NCBI GenBank assembly: GCA_003661185.1
Contig: QMVQ01000059.1
Coordinates: 1-8,463 of the forward strand
From: Candidatus Alkanophagales archaeon
GTDB taxonomy: Archaea > Halobacteriota > Syntropharchaeia > Alkanophagales > B39-G2
DNA: 8,463 nucleotides
Reading direction: 5' to 3'
The position numbers and the translations under genes are program-made. Positions 1-6,017 of this stretch are shown one piece after another. Positions within the stretch are counted from its first letter, which is position 1. Every line of letters begins with the position of its first letter. The notes beneath the pieces were generated by a model. The model was not told where the DNA came from and made no database searches. It saw only the letters and a program-made list of their open reading frames with translations.

Positions 1-47
1 ATTTTATAGATAATATAATGCATGCGATTTAGCGACCTTGAAAGCTC

Positions 48-443
48 TTACTTTTTGATCGTCACCCACTTGTCCTCATCTTCCCAGACGCGCACCATCA
101 CGACCTCGACGCCAAGCCTCTTCTGCTTGGCGAGCTGAGCGGCGTTCTCAAGGATGAAAATGGCGATGTTCTCGCTCGTCGGGTTCTCCAGAACTTCATT
201 CAAATATTTATGGTCAAGAGCATCGAGGACGCCGCGCACGACACTTTTGAGCTGCGAGAAGTCGGCAACCATGCCGTTCTCTCTCTGCTCGCCCTCAAAC
301 ATCACTTCCACCTTATATGTATGCCCGTGGAGCTCCTTGCATTTTCCCTCATGCCGAGGTAGCCTGTGCGCAGCACTAAATCTTGCCGTGACGCCAAGCT
401 TAAACCTTTGCCGCACACCGCTCTGTAGCTCGTTGCCACGCAT
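48..443 (-). CDS. queD: QueD-like 6-pyruvoyl-tetrahydropterin synthase family enzyme
   Basis: A 131-residue protein of the 6-pyruvoyl-tetrahydropterin synthase / QueD family (COG0720), which acts on 7,8-dihydroneopterin triphosphate. Visible are FSAAH (residues 22-26, first zinc-ligand His26), CKELHGH (35-41, Cys35 and zinc ligands His39 and His41), LDHKYLN (76-82, with the Asp77/His78 catalytic pair), PTSEN (88-92) and the substrate-binding Glu121. The C-x3-HGH spacing is that of QueD (6-carboxy-tetrahydropterin synthase), which in archaea would feed preQ0 and archaeosine made in tRNA. A role in another pterin pathway cannot be excluded, since the family is promiscuous. The ATG lies 20 nt after the aIF6 stop; GTGAG five bases upstream serves as ribosome binding site. 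The N-terminus is about ten residues longer than usual, and an in-frame GTG at codon 10 is an alternative start. Family certain; exact reaction moderately sure. Confidence 0.85.
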   Translation of the reverse strand: MRGNELQSGVRQRFKLGVTARFSAAHRLPRHEGKCKELHGHTYKVEVMFEGEQRENGMVADFSQLKSVVRGVLDALDHKYLNEVLENPTSENIAIFILENAAQLAKQKRLGVEVVMVRVWEDEDKWVTIKK

Positions 444-463
444 CCACTCTCACTCAATTAAAG

Positions 464-1144
464 TCAAACGAAGCCAAGTGCACTTTCGATGACTCCAAGC
501 TCTATACCCGAAGTTTCGTCGCCAACGGCGTAGCCCTTGCTATTTGCGACGAGCGCAGCTCCGACGAACGGCGATCCGAAATTCACGCTCCCAACCTCCG
601 CAGACAGTCCGAAAATCTCCTCAAGGAACTCAAGCTCTTCAGCACTTGCATCCTTGTGTGCCAAAATTCCTTTGTTCGTCGCAACCGCCGCCATCCCGAC
701 GTTCTTCACGCTTGCCACCGTTCCCCGATAAACACGCACCTTCAGGTTCCTCTTAAGAAAGTCAACGGCTCGCTCCGAAAGTTCCGGATGCACTAATGCA
801 ACTTCGTCGTTCATTAGGATTATAGCACCGACCGCACTAAGCTTGTCAGGAAGCCGCCACACTTCCAACCCTGTCTCCTTCCTCAGTGCTTCGACTTCCT
901 CGTCCAAGGCATAAGGCGTCACTACAAGTCCCCGAGAGTTGCCGACAACAAACAGCCCCACCAAAATACTCTCTCCAACGAAAACTTTTACTGCCTTGGT
1001 CCTAAGGGCTTCCTCTAAGCCTCTTACAAGCTTTTCATTAACATAGGCGGGCAGGAACACGAAATCCTCGGTGCATGTCACAAAAACTCCTATATCTGGA
1101 CTGCCATCAACGCTGAAAAGCCTCTTTACCCCCTTTTTTGCCAT
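464..1144 (-). CDS. eif6: Translation initiation factor aIF6 (ribosome anti-association factor)
   Basis: A 226-residue homologue of aIF6/eIF6, which binds the 50S subunit and prevents premature joining with 30S. The protein has the family's series of roughly 42-residue pentein-fold repeats, seen as recurring segments such as DIGVFVTC, SILVGLFVVGNSRGLVV, SAVGAIILMNDEVALVHP, VGMAAVATNKGILAH and VGAALVANSKGYAVG. The reading frame is open upstream to position 1198, overlapping the L31e gene, but the ATG at 1144 is preferred: it gives the usual family length (about 220-228 residues), follows a GTGAGG ribosome binding site six bases upstream, and starts 16 nt after the L31e stop codon. The L39e-L31e-aIF6 order is a conserved archaeal cluster, which strongly supports the assignment. 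Confidence 0.96.
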   Translation of the reverse strand: MAKKGVKRLFSVDGSPDIGVFVTCTEDFVFLPAYVNEKLVRGLEEALRTKAVKVFVGESILVGLFVVGNSRGLVVTPYALDEEVEALRKETGLEVWRLPDKLSAVGAIILMNDEVALVHPELSERAVDFLKRNLKVRVYRGTVASVKNVGMAAVATNKGILAHKDASAEELEFLEEIFGLSAEVGSVNFGSPFVGAALVANSKGYAVGDETSGIELGVIESALGFV

Positions 1145-1160
1145 TACTTGCCTCACGTTT

Positions 1161-1418
1161 TCATTCCACGAGTGTTGCCCTCGCCACGCCGTCCTCAAGC
1201 CTCACTCTTACTCTTATCTTGTGCGGCGGCTTCTGGGCGCCACGCTCCCAAATCTTCTCGTTCACCGAGTTATCTAAAAGGACTATATCTGCCTTCGTGT
1301 GCCGCATCAGAAATTCACGCACCGCCTTCACCGCCTTCTCGCTCCTTCGCCATCTCGGCGCCTTCAAAAACTCTCGGCGTAACGGTATCGTGTATATTCG
1401 CTCTTCGCCTTCCCTCAT
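1161..1418 (-). CDS. rpl31e: 50S ribosomal protein L31e
   Basis: An 85-residue basic protein of the archaeal/eukaryotic L31e family, a component of the large ribosomal subunit near the exit tunnel. The family pattern is visible: ERIYTIPLR near the N-terminus, the basic stretch KAPRWRRSEKAVKAVREF (residues 19-36), HTKADIVLLDNSVNEKIWERG in the middle, then the terminal KIRVRVRLEDG segment. The length is typical. The ATG follows the L39e stop codon by nine bases, and its ribosome binding site (GGTGGT) sits directly in that gap, so the two genes are almost certainly translated from one mRNA. Confidence 0.97.
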   Translation of the reverse strand: MREGEERIYTIPLRREFLKAPRWRRSEKAVKAVREFLMRHTKADIVLLDNSVNEKIWERGAQKPPHKIRVRVRLEDGVARATLVE

Positions 1419-1427
1419 ACCACCACC

Positions 1428-1580
1428 TTAAAGCTTTAACTTCGTCCGTCTCCAGTGTCGCCGCTTCGGGTGCGTCATGACTTCCCTGCTCGTCCTGAGG
1501 ATTACCCATGCCGGCACTCGCCTATTCTGCTTCAACGCTTTCGCAAGCTTCAGCTTCTTGCCCACCGTCTTTTTGCCCAT
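1428..1580 (-). CDS. rpl39e: 50S ribosomal protein L39e
   Basis: A 50-residue, very basic protein starting [18 protein letters not shown] and ending [12 protein letters not shown]. It matches the L39e family, which lines the peptide exit tunnel in archaea and eukaryotes in place of part of bacterial L23. The hallmarks [12 protein letters not shown] (residues 19-30) and HPKRRHWRR (38-46) are present, and the length agrees with the usual 50-51. The ATG follows a strong AAAGGAGAG ribosome binding site four bases upstream. It is the first gene of the L39e-L31e-aIF6-queD unit and begins 33 nt after the mutase stop codon. Confidence 0.96.
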   Translation of the reverse strand: MGKKTVGKKLKLAKALKQNRRVPAWVILRTSREVMTHPKRRHWRRTKLKL

Positions 1581-1602
1581 TTCTCTCCTTTTAAAATTGA
1601 GG

Positions 1603-1613
1603 TTTAAAAATAT
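1603..1613 (-). promoter_or_regulatory. Candidate TATA element for the L39e operon, or T-rich end of mutase mRNA
   Basis: On the minus strand, ATATTTTTAAA lies between the mutase stop codon and the L39e ribosome binding site. Its composition resembles an archaeal TATA box. However, its centre is only about 27 nt from the L39e ATG, so a start site 25 nt downstream would remove the ribosome binding site. The T run could instead help end the mutase transcript. Either role is inference from position and composition. Confidence 0.3.
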
Positions 1614-3320
1614 TTAGATGATGACGGGCTCTGTGTATTCGCCGTAGAGCTCCCTAAGGACGTCCATGATTTCGCCGACCGTTGCGTAGGCTTTGATTGC
1701 CTCGAGGATGTAAGGCAGCGTGTTCTCGCCCTTGTCCGCTGCAGCTTTTAAGTTCTCAAGGCTCTCCCGCCAGCGGTGCTCGTCCCGCTCCTCCCGCACT
1801 TTTTTCAGCCGTGCAATCTGCCGCTCCTCAACCTCAGGTCCGATGTAGAGGATTTCAGGGACCTCAAGCTCCTCGGTTGCGAACTCGTTCACGCCCACAA
1901 TGATTATATCCTTGCTCTCCACCCGCTTCTGATATTCGTAAGCAGAGTCTGCGATTTCCTTCTGGAAATAGCCTCTTTTTATGCCCTCAATGACGCCGTC
2001 AAGCACGCTACCGTCGCCCATCTCCTTTATCTTCTCAAAATACTCGTTCGCCTCCTTTTCTATCTGTGAGGTGAGCGCTTCGACATAGTAGGAGCCGCCG
2101 AGCGGGTCGACAACGTGCGTCACGCCGCTCTCGTGGGCGATGACCTGCTGCGTGCGCAGCGCAATCGTAACTGCTAGTTCCGTCGGCAAGCACAAAGCTT
2201 CGTCGTAAGAATTCGTATGCAACGACTGGCAGCCGCCCAAGACAGCGGCGAGCGCTTGGATTGTCGTCCTCACGATGTTCACGAGTGGCTGCTGGGCGGT
2301 CAGCGAGCAGCCGGCGTTCTGCACGTGGAACCTCAGCATCCACGACCTCGGGTTTTGCGCGCCAGCCTCCTCACGCATGTAGCGTGCCCAGATTCTTCTT
2401 GCCGCCCTGAATTTTGCAATCTCCTCGAAGAAGTCGTTGTGGCAGTTGAAGAAGAAGCTCAGGCGGGGAGCGAACTTATCCACAGGCAGGTTCCTGCGGA
2501 TGCCCGCCTCGACATACGCCATGCCGTCTGCAAGTGTGAATGCAAGTTCCTGAACGGCGGTCGCCCCTGCTTCTCGAATGTGGTAGCCGCTTATCGAAAT
2601 CGTGTTCCACTTCGGCACTTTGCCCCAGACCGAGCAGAACTCCATCGTGTCAACGATGAGATTCACCGATGGCTCTGGTGGGAAAATATATTCCTTTTGC
2701 GCAATGTATTCTTTCAAAATGTCGTTCTGGACGGTGCCGCCGATTTGCGTTGACGGCACGCCTTGCTTCTCCGCCACTGCTATATACATCGCAAGAAGGA
2801 CGTTCGCCGGCGAGTTTATCGTCATCGATGTCGTCACCTCGCCCAGCGGGATGCCGTCGAAGATTATTTCCATGTCCTTGAGCGAGTCGACGGCGACACC
2901 ACACTTCCCCACCTCGCCACGAGAAAGCGGATGATCGGAATCACGCCCCATGAGTGTCGGGAGGTCGAAAGCTACGCTCAAGCCAGTTTGTCCGTTCTCC
3001 AAGAGGTATTTGTAGCGCTCGTTGGTGTCTTCGGCGGTCCCGAAGCCCGCAAACTGCCGCATCGTGAACAGACGTCCTCGATACATCGTCGCATGTATGC
3101 CTCGGGTGAACGGGTATTCGCCGGGGAAGCCGATGTCCCGCAGATAATCAATGTCTGCAACATCTAACGGCGTGTAGAGCCTTTTTACTTCTCTACTCGA
3201 TGTCGTGGACGTGAACTTCTTCTTGCGCTCCGATTTTGCTCTTAACGCCCCTCTGAGACACGTCTCTTCCCATGCCCGCAATTTCCTCTCTATTTCTTTT
3301 AAGTCCGTCTCGCTTAACAC
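1614..3320 (-). CDS. icmA: Coenzyme-B12 acyl-CoA mutase large subunit, isobutyryl-CoA mutase-like
   Basis: A 568-residue catalytic (TIM-barrel) subunit of the methylmalonyl-CoA/isobutyryl-CoA mutase family, which rearranges acyl-CoA carbon skeletons with adenosylcobalamin. Seen: [22 protein letters not shown] (start at residue 73), GGTVQND (194-200), [12 protein letters not shown] (206-217), ISISGYH (241-247, containing the equivalents of Tyr243 and His244 of Propionibacterium MCM) and RLSFFF (286-291). The two residues that bind the substrate carboxylate in MCM (Tyr89, Arg207) are Phe90 and Gln208 here, the pair known from isobutyryl-CoA mutase. The protein ends after the linker region and lacks the C-terminal B12-binding domain (no DxHxxG), so it needs a separate small subunit, not in this window. 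The start is GTG with GGGGGTG four bases upstream; no other ATG occurs before residue 79. It has its own promoter and is often annotated generically as methylmalonyl-CoA mutase large subunit. Confidence 0.9.
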   Translation of the reverse strand: MLSETDLKEIERKLRAWEETCLRGALRAKSERKKKFTSTTSSREVKRLYTPLDVADIDYLRDIGFPGEYPFTRGIHATMYRGRLFTMRQFAGFGTAEDTNERYKYLLENGQTGLSVAFDLPTLMGRDSDHPLSRGEVGKCGVAVDSLKDMEIIFDGIPLGEVTTSMTINSPANVLLAMYIAVAEKQGVPSTQIGGTVQNDILKEYIAQKEYIFPPEPSVNLIVDTMEFCSVWGKVPKWNTISISGYHIREAGATAVQELAFTLADGMAYVEAGIRRNLPVDKFAPRLSFFFNCHNDFFEEIAKFRAARRIWARYMREEAGAQNPRSWMLRFHVQNAGCSLTAQQPLVNIVRTTIQALAAVLGGCQSLHTNSYDEALCLPTELAVTIALRTQQVIAHESGVTHVVDPLGGSYYVEALTSQIEKEANEYFEKIKEMGDGSVLDGVIEGIKRGYFQKEIADSAYEYQKRVESKDIIIVGVNEFATEELEVPEILYIGPEVEERQIARLKKVREERDEHRWRESLENLKAAADKGENTLPYILEAIKAYATVGEIMDVLRELYGEYTEPVII

Positions 3321-3357
3321 GACGCACCCCCTCGCTTAGCTCTTCTCATGTTAGACG

Positions 3358-3393
3358 CCGCCGCTTATAAAACTTCGGAGATGCAAGCGGCGG
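3358..3393. repeat. Perfect 9-bp inverted repeat bracketing the mutase promoter
   Basis: CCGCCGCTT at 3358-3366 and its exact reverse complement AAGCGGCGG at 3385-3393 are separated by 18 bases holding most of the BRE/TATA element; the TATA box overlaps the last two bases of the left arm. The half-site centres are 27 bp apart. It could be an operator for a dimeric regulator of the mutase gene, or a stem-loop ending the hisH-HAD transcript, which stops 14 bases away at 3408. No T run follows the stem on the minus strand, which makes the terminator reading weaker. Confidence 0.5.
3365..3377 (-). promoter_or_regulatory. BRE/TATA promoter of the acyl-CoA mutase gene
   Basis: The minus strand reads CGAAGTTTTATAAG: a BRE-like purine-rich CGAAG (3377-3373) directly followed by TTTTATAA (3372-3365). 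A start site about 25 nt downstream would fall near 3343, giving a short leader of about 20 nt that includes the GGGGGTG ribosome binding site of the mutase. This is the clearest core promoter in the window. Confidence 0.65.
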
Positions 3394-3407
3394 GTCTGAT
3401 GCCTTAG

Positions 3408-4064
3408 CTACCCGGGGCGAAGAATATCCAAAAGTTCTTCAAGGCTCTTTATCACGAACGTTCCGCACCTTTCGTCTCGTCTGTCCAAGAAAAAGGCATT
3501 TATTCCCACTTTTCTCGGATTCAAGAAATCGAAGACCCAGTGGTCGCCGACGTGCACGACCTCCTGCGGCTTGACCTTTAAAATTTCGCAGACTCTCAAG
3601 TAGAAGCCGTTAGATTTTTTCACCTGCCTGAAGTCTGAAACTGCCGAGAATATTCTTGAAAAGTAATGCTTCACGTCGGCTATCTGCACATTTATGAACT
3701 CTCTTGCGGCGTTCGAACACACAATCAGCTCATAGCCAGCTGCGCTAAGCTCCTGAAGCACGCCCTCGACCTCCGGATACACCCGTATCTCATGCTTAAA
3801 CCTCTCAAAAATCTTCTCGTAGCTCACATCCAACTGGAAACGCCGCAGCCAGTAATCTATGAGATACCACTCTATCGAGTTCTCTCCTACCTCCTCATAC
3901 GCACTCATCACCATTTTAAGGGCGTCCTCAAAGCTCGTATCATGCGTCTCTGCGTAGATTTCTGGAATGCCCCGCAGCCACACTGCGTCCACGAACTTCT
4001 TGTCGGTCAAAGTGCCGTCAACGTCGAACGACACGACACGCACGCCCCTGAGCCGCTCATGCAT
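3408..4064 (-). CDS. HAD-superfamily hydrolase (probable phosphatase)
   Basis: A 218-residue haloacid-dehalogenase-superfamily protein. Motif I is FDVDGTLT (residues 13-20; nucleophile Asp14 and general acid/base Asp16), motif II is around CSN (Ser117), motif III is Lys149 or Lys150, and motif IV is GDHWVFD (173-179, with Asp174 and Asp179). A helical cap between motifs I and II (about residues 25-90) marks it as class I, similar to small phosphatases such as phosphoglycolate phosphatase. Substrate unknown. The frame is open back to a TTG at 4106 inside hisH, but the ATG at 4064 is chosen because TTAGGAGAG lies eight bases upstream and it starts just before motif I. It follows hisH by 19 nt in one operon, so a role as a HAD-type histidinol-phosphatase is possible but unproven. 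Confidence 0.9.
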   Translation of the reverse strand: MHERLRGVRVVSFDVDGTLTDKKFVDAVWLRGIPEIYAETHDTSFEDALKMVMSAYEEVGENSIEWYLIDYWLRRFQLDVSYEKIFERFKHEIRVYPEVEGVLQELSAAGYELIVCSNAAREFINVQIADVKHYFSRIFSAVSDFRQVKKSNGFYLRVCEILKVKPQEVVHVGDHWVFDFLNPRKVGINAFFLDRRDERCGTFVIKSLEELLDILRPG

Positions 4065-4083
4065 AGCCGTCTCTCCTAAGCGT

Positions 4084-4689
4084 CTAACTCCGACACACTC
4101 GTACAAAGTTCTCCAAAACCCTCAATCCCTTCCTCCCAGACTTCTCGGGGTGGAACTGCGTTGCGTAGACGTTCTTCTCTTGAATCACCGCCACGACGGT
4201 GCCACCGTAGTCGGTGACTGCGACGACGCACCGCGCATCCTCAGGAATACAGTGGTAGGAGTGGACAAAGTAAAAATAGTCCCCATCTTTTATCCCGCCC
4301 AAGATTGGCGTCTCTTTCAAAATACGTAGCGAGTTCCAGCCCATGTGCGGCGTCGTCACGTCGCTTGGCAACCGCACCACGCTCCCCTTCAGCACGGAAA
4401 GACCGTGACCGCCGCTTTCCTCGCTGCTTTCGAAGAACATTTGCATGCCGAGGCAAATCCCAAGCACGGGCGTCCCCGAGCGCAGCATCTCAAAGAATAC
4501 GTCTTCAAAAACTTTGAAATTTTTAACACCGTCGCCGAAGGCGCCAACTCCCGGAATAACAATGCCGTCTGCCTCTCTAAGTCTTGCGACTGCGGAGCCG
4601 TCCACGAGCACGGGCTCGCCGCCAGCCTTTTTGATGCCGTTGTATATGCTGAAAAGGTTACCCATCTTGTAATCTATTATTGCTATCAT
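4084..4689 (-). CDS. hisH: Imidazole glycerol phosphate synthase, glutamine amidotransferase subunit HisH
   Basis: A 201-residue class I glutamine amidotransferase. HisH hydrolyses glutamine and channels ammonia to HisF, which makes imidazole glycerol phosphate and AICAR in histidine biosynthesis. The family start MIAIIDYKMGNL is present, as are PGVGAFGD (46-53), the nucleophile elbow GICLGMQ with Cys79, PHMGWN (114-119), YFVHSYH (140-146) and QFHPEKS, giving the triad Cys79/His180/Glu182. Length is typical. In-frame upstream starts exist (ATG at 4698, GTG at 4704), but the ATG at 4689 matches the family N-terminus and has GATGAG a few bases upstream. hisF and the other his genes are not in the window; a HAD phosphatase follows in the same transcription unit. 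Confidence 0.95.
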   Translation of the reverse strand: MIAIIDYKMGNLFSIYNGIKKAGGEPVLVDGSAVARLREADGIVIPGVGAFGDGVKNFKVFEDVFFEMLRSGTPVLGICLGMQMFFESSEESGGHGLSVLKGSVVRLPSDVTTPHMGWNSLRILKETPILGGIKDGDYFYFVHSYHCIPEDARCVVAVTDYGGTVVAVIQEKNVYATQFHPEKSGRKGLRVLENFVRVCRS

Positions 4690-4805
4690 ATTTCTCATCG
4701 CCACTGATGACTTTCTGCGGTTAAGGCTTTTCGGTCTCGCTTCGTCCCGTAGATGCCCTCGACGTGGATAACTAAGATTAATAATGATAATAAATCCGAG
4801 GTGGT
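4690..4805. promoter_or_regulatory. Divergent intergenic region between hisH and acyl-CoA dehydrogenase genes
   Basis: This stretch must hold the promoters of both divergent genes. Toward hisH, the minus strand has a BRE-like CCGAAAA followed by a poor TATA candidate (GCCTTAA, about 4721-4734), at a suitable distance from the hisH ATG. Toward the dehydrogenase, 4769-4795 is A/T rich (TTAATAATGATAATAAAT) but has no good TATA match at the expected distance. The GAGGTG ribosome binding site of the dehydrogenase occupies 4798-4803. Confidence 0.35.
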
Positions 4806-5960
4806 ATGATGAACTTCGAGCTTACTGATGAACAGAAAGAGGTGAAGAACGCCGCTCGTGAGTTTGCGGAGAAGGAGTTTTCGAGGGAGCTTGCGCTCGA
4901 GTGTGAGGAGCAAGGGCGTTTCCCGCACGGGCTTTGGAAGAAGGCAGCGGACCTCGGCTTCATCGGCATAAACATACCTGAGGAATACGGCGGGCAGGGC
5001 ATGGGGCTTCTTGAGAAGGTTCTCGTGCTGGAGGAGTTTTTCAGGGCAGACCCCAGCCTCGGCTTCATATATATTACGACGTTCGGCTCGGAGCTAATCC
5101 TGAACAACGGAACCGAGGAGCAAAAGAAAAAATACATTACGCCCATCGCACGAGGCGAGGCGATGATGGGCATGGCGGTCACTGAGCCCGAGCACGGCTC
5201 TGATATCCTAAAGCTCGACACAGTCGCCGTTAAAGATGGTGACGAGTGGGTGATTAACGGCACGAAAACGTTTATTTCGAACGGACCCGTAGCCGATTGG
5301 CTCGTGGTCGTGTGCCAGACCGACCCCGAAGCGAAGCCTCCTTATCGAGGGCAAAGCATGTTCATCGTAGAGACAAACTGTGATGGCTTCGAGGCTGTGG
5401 AGCTTAAGGGCAAGATGGGCATGCACCTCATAAAAACCAGCGAACTTTATTTTAACGATGTGAGAGTGCCTGCGGAGAACTTGCTTGGCGAAGAAAACAA
5501 GGGTTTCTACCAGCTGCTCGGCATGCTTAATGAGACGAGGACGGGCTTGGCGGCGAGGTGCATCGGCATCGCCCAAGGCGCCTTAGAGCGTTCCGTCAGA
5601 TACGCGCGGCAAAGGAAGCAGTTCGGACGCCCGATCATAGAGTTCCAAGCGATACAGCACAAGCTTGCGGAGATGGCAACGAAAGTCGAGGCGGCTCGCC
5701 TCCTGACATATCAGGCAGCGTGGTTCTTCGACCAAGGGAAGCCCGACCCCATGCTGACGTCAATGGCTAAGTATTATGCATCGAGAACCGCAGTTGAAGT
5801 GAGCAACGATGCAATCCAAGTGCACGGCGGCTACGGCTACTTCGCAGAATACGACGTCGAGCGCTGCTTCCGCAATGCAAGAATCGCAGAAATCACCGAA
5901 GGAACCTCAGAAATCCAGAAAAACACGATTGCTTCGATGCTTAAGAAGAGAATACGTTAG
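4806..5960 (+). CDS. Acyl-CoA dehydrogenase
   Basis: A 384-residue FAD-dependent acyl-CoA dehydrogenase that introduces the alpha-beta double bond of an acyl-CoA and passes electrons to electron-transfer flavoprotein. Domains in order: N-terminal helical domain (about 1-120), beta domain with the flavin motif MAVTEPEHGSD (123-133) and GTKTFISNG (152-160), and C-terminal helical domain with RKQFGRPI (270-277), IQVHGGYGY (337-345) and ITEGTSEIQ (363-371). Glu365 is the expected catalytic base, in the position used by short- and medium-chain enzymes. Chain-length specificity cannot be read reliably. Two ATGs stand in tandem at 4806 and 4809; GAGGTG is two bases from the first and five from the second, so translation may begin at 4809 (383 residues). 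It stands alone on the plus strand, divergent from hisH; no ETF or enoyl-CoA hydratase is adjacent. Confidence 0.95.
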   Translation: MMNFELTDEQKEVKNAAREFAEKEFSRELALECEEQGRFPHGLWKKAADLGFIGINIPEEYGGQGMGLLEKVLVLEEFFRADPSLGFIYITTFGSELILNNGTEEQKKKYITPIARGEAMMGMAVTEPEHGSDILKLDTVAVKDGDEWVINGTKTFISNGPVADWLVVVCQTDPEAKPPYRGQSMFIVETNCDGFEAVELKGKMGMHLIKTSELYFNDVRVPAENLLGEENKGFYQLLGMLNETRTGLAARCIGIAQGALERSVRYARQRKQFGRPIIEFQAIQHKLAEMATKVEAARLLTYQAAWFFDQGKPDPMLTSMAKYYASRTAVEVSNDAIQVHGGYGYFAEYDVERCFRNARIAEITEGTSEIQKNTIASMLKKRIR

Positions 5961-6017
5961 CGGTCTGATGTCGACGGCGTAGCTCCTTATCTGAAAACTT
6001 CGACCCAGCCCAGAACT
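5961..6017. other. Gap between convergent genes
   Basis: This holds the 3' ends of the acyl-CoA dehydrogenase (plus) and hemA (minus) transcripts. A five-base inverted repeat (CTGAA/TTCAG) sits near 5992-6022, but I see no convincing stem with a T run in either direction, so no terminator is called. Confidence 0.3.

Noticed and set aside
1..47. A/T-rich stretch with TATA-like TTATATTAT at the window edge
   Set aside because: It could be a promoter or a terminator for the gene beyond the edge, but nothing in the window allows a choice.
1145..1198. Longer aIF6 start inside the L31e gene (18 extra residues)
   Set aside because: The extension overlaps the 3' end of L31e, resembles no aIF6 N-terminus, and the internal ATG at 1144 has a good ribosome binding site and gives the family length.
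3318..3349. An 11-codon ATG ORF upstream of the mutase whose TAA overlaps the mutase GTG start
   Set aside because: Its ATG lies at or before the transcription start predicted from the TATA box, it has no ribosome binding site, and it is short enough to occur by chance. A regulatory leader peptide is not supported.
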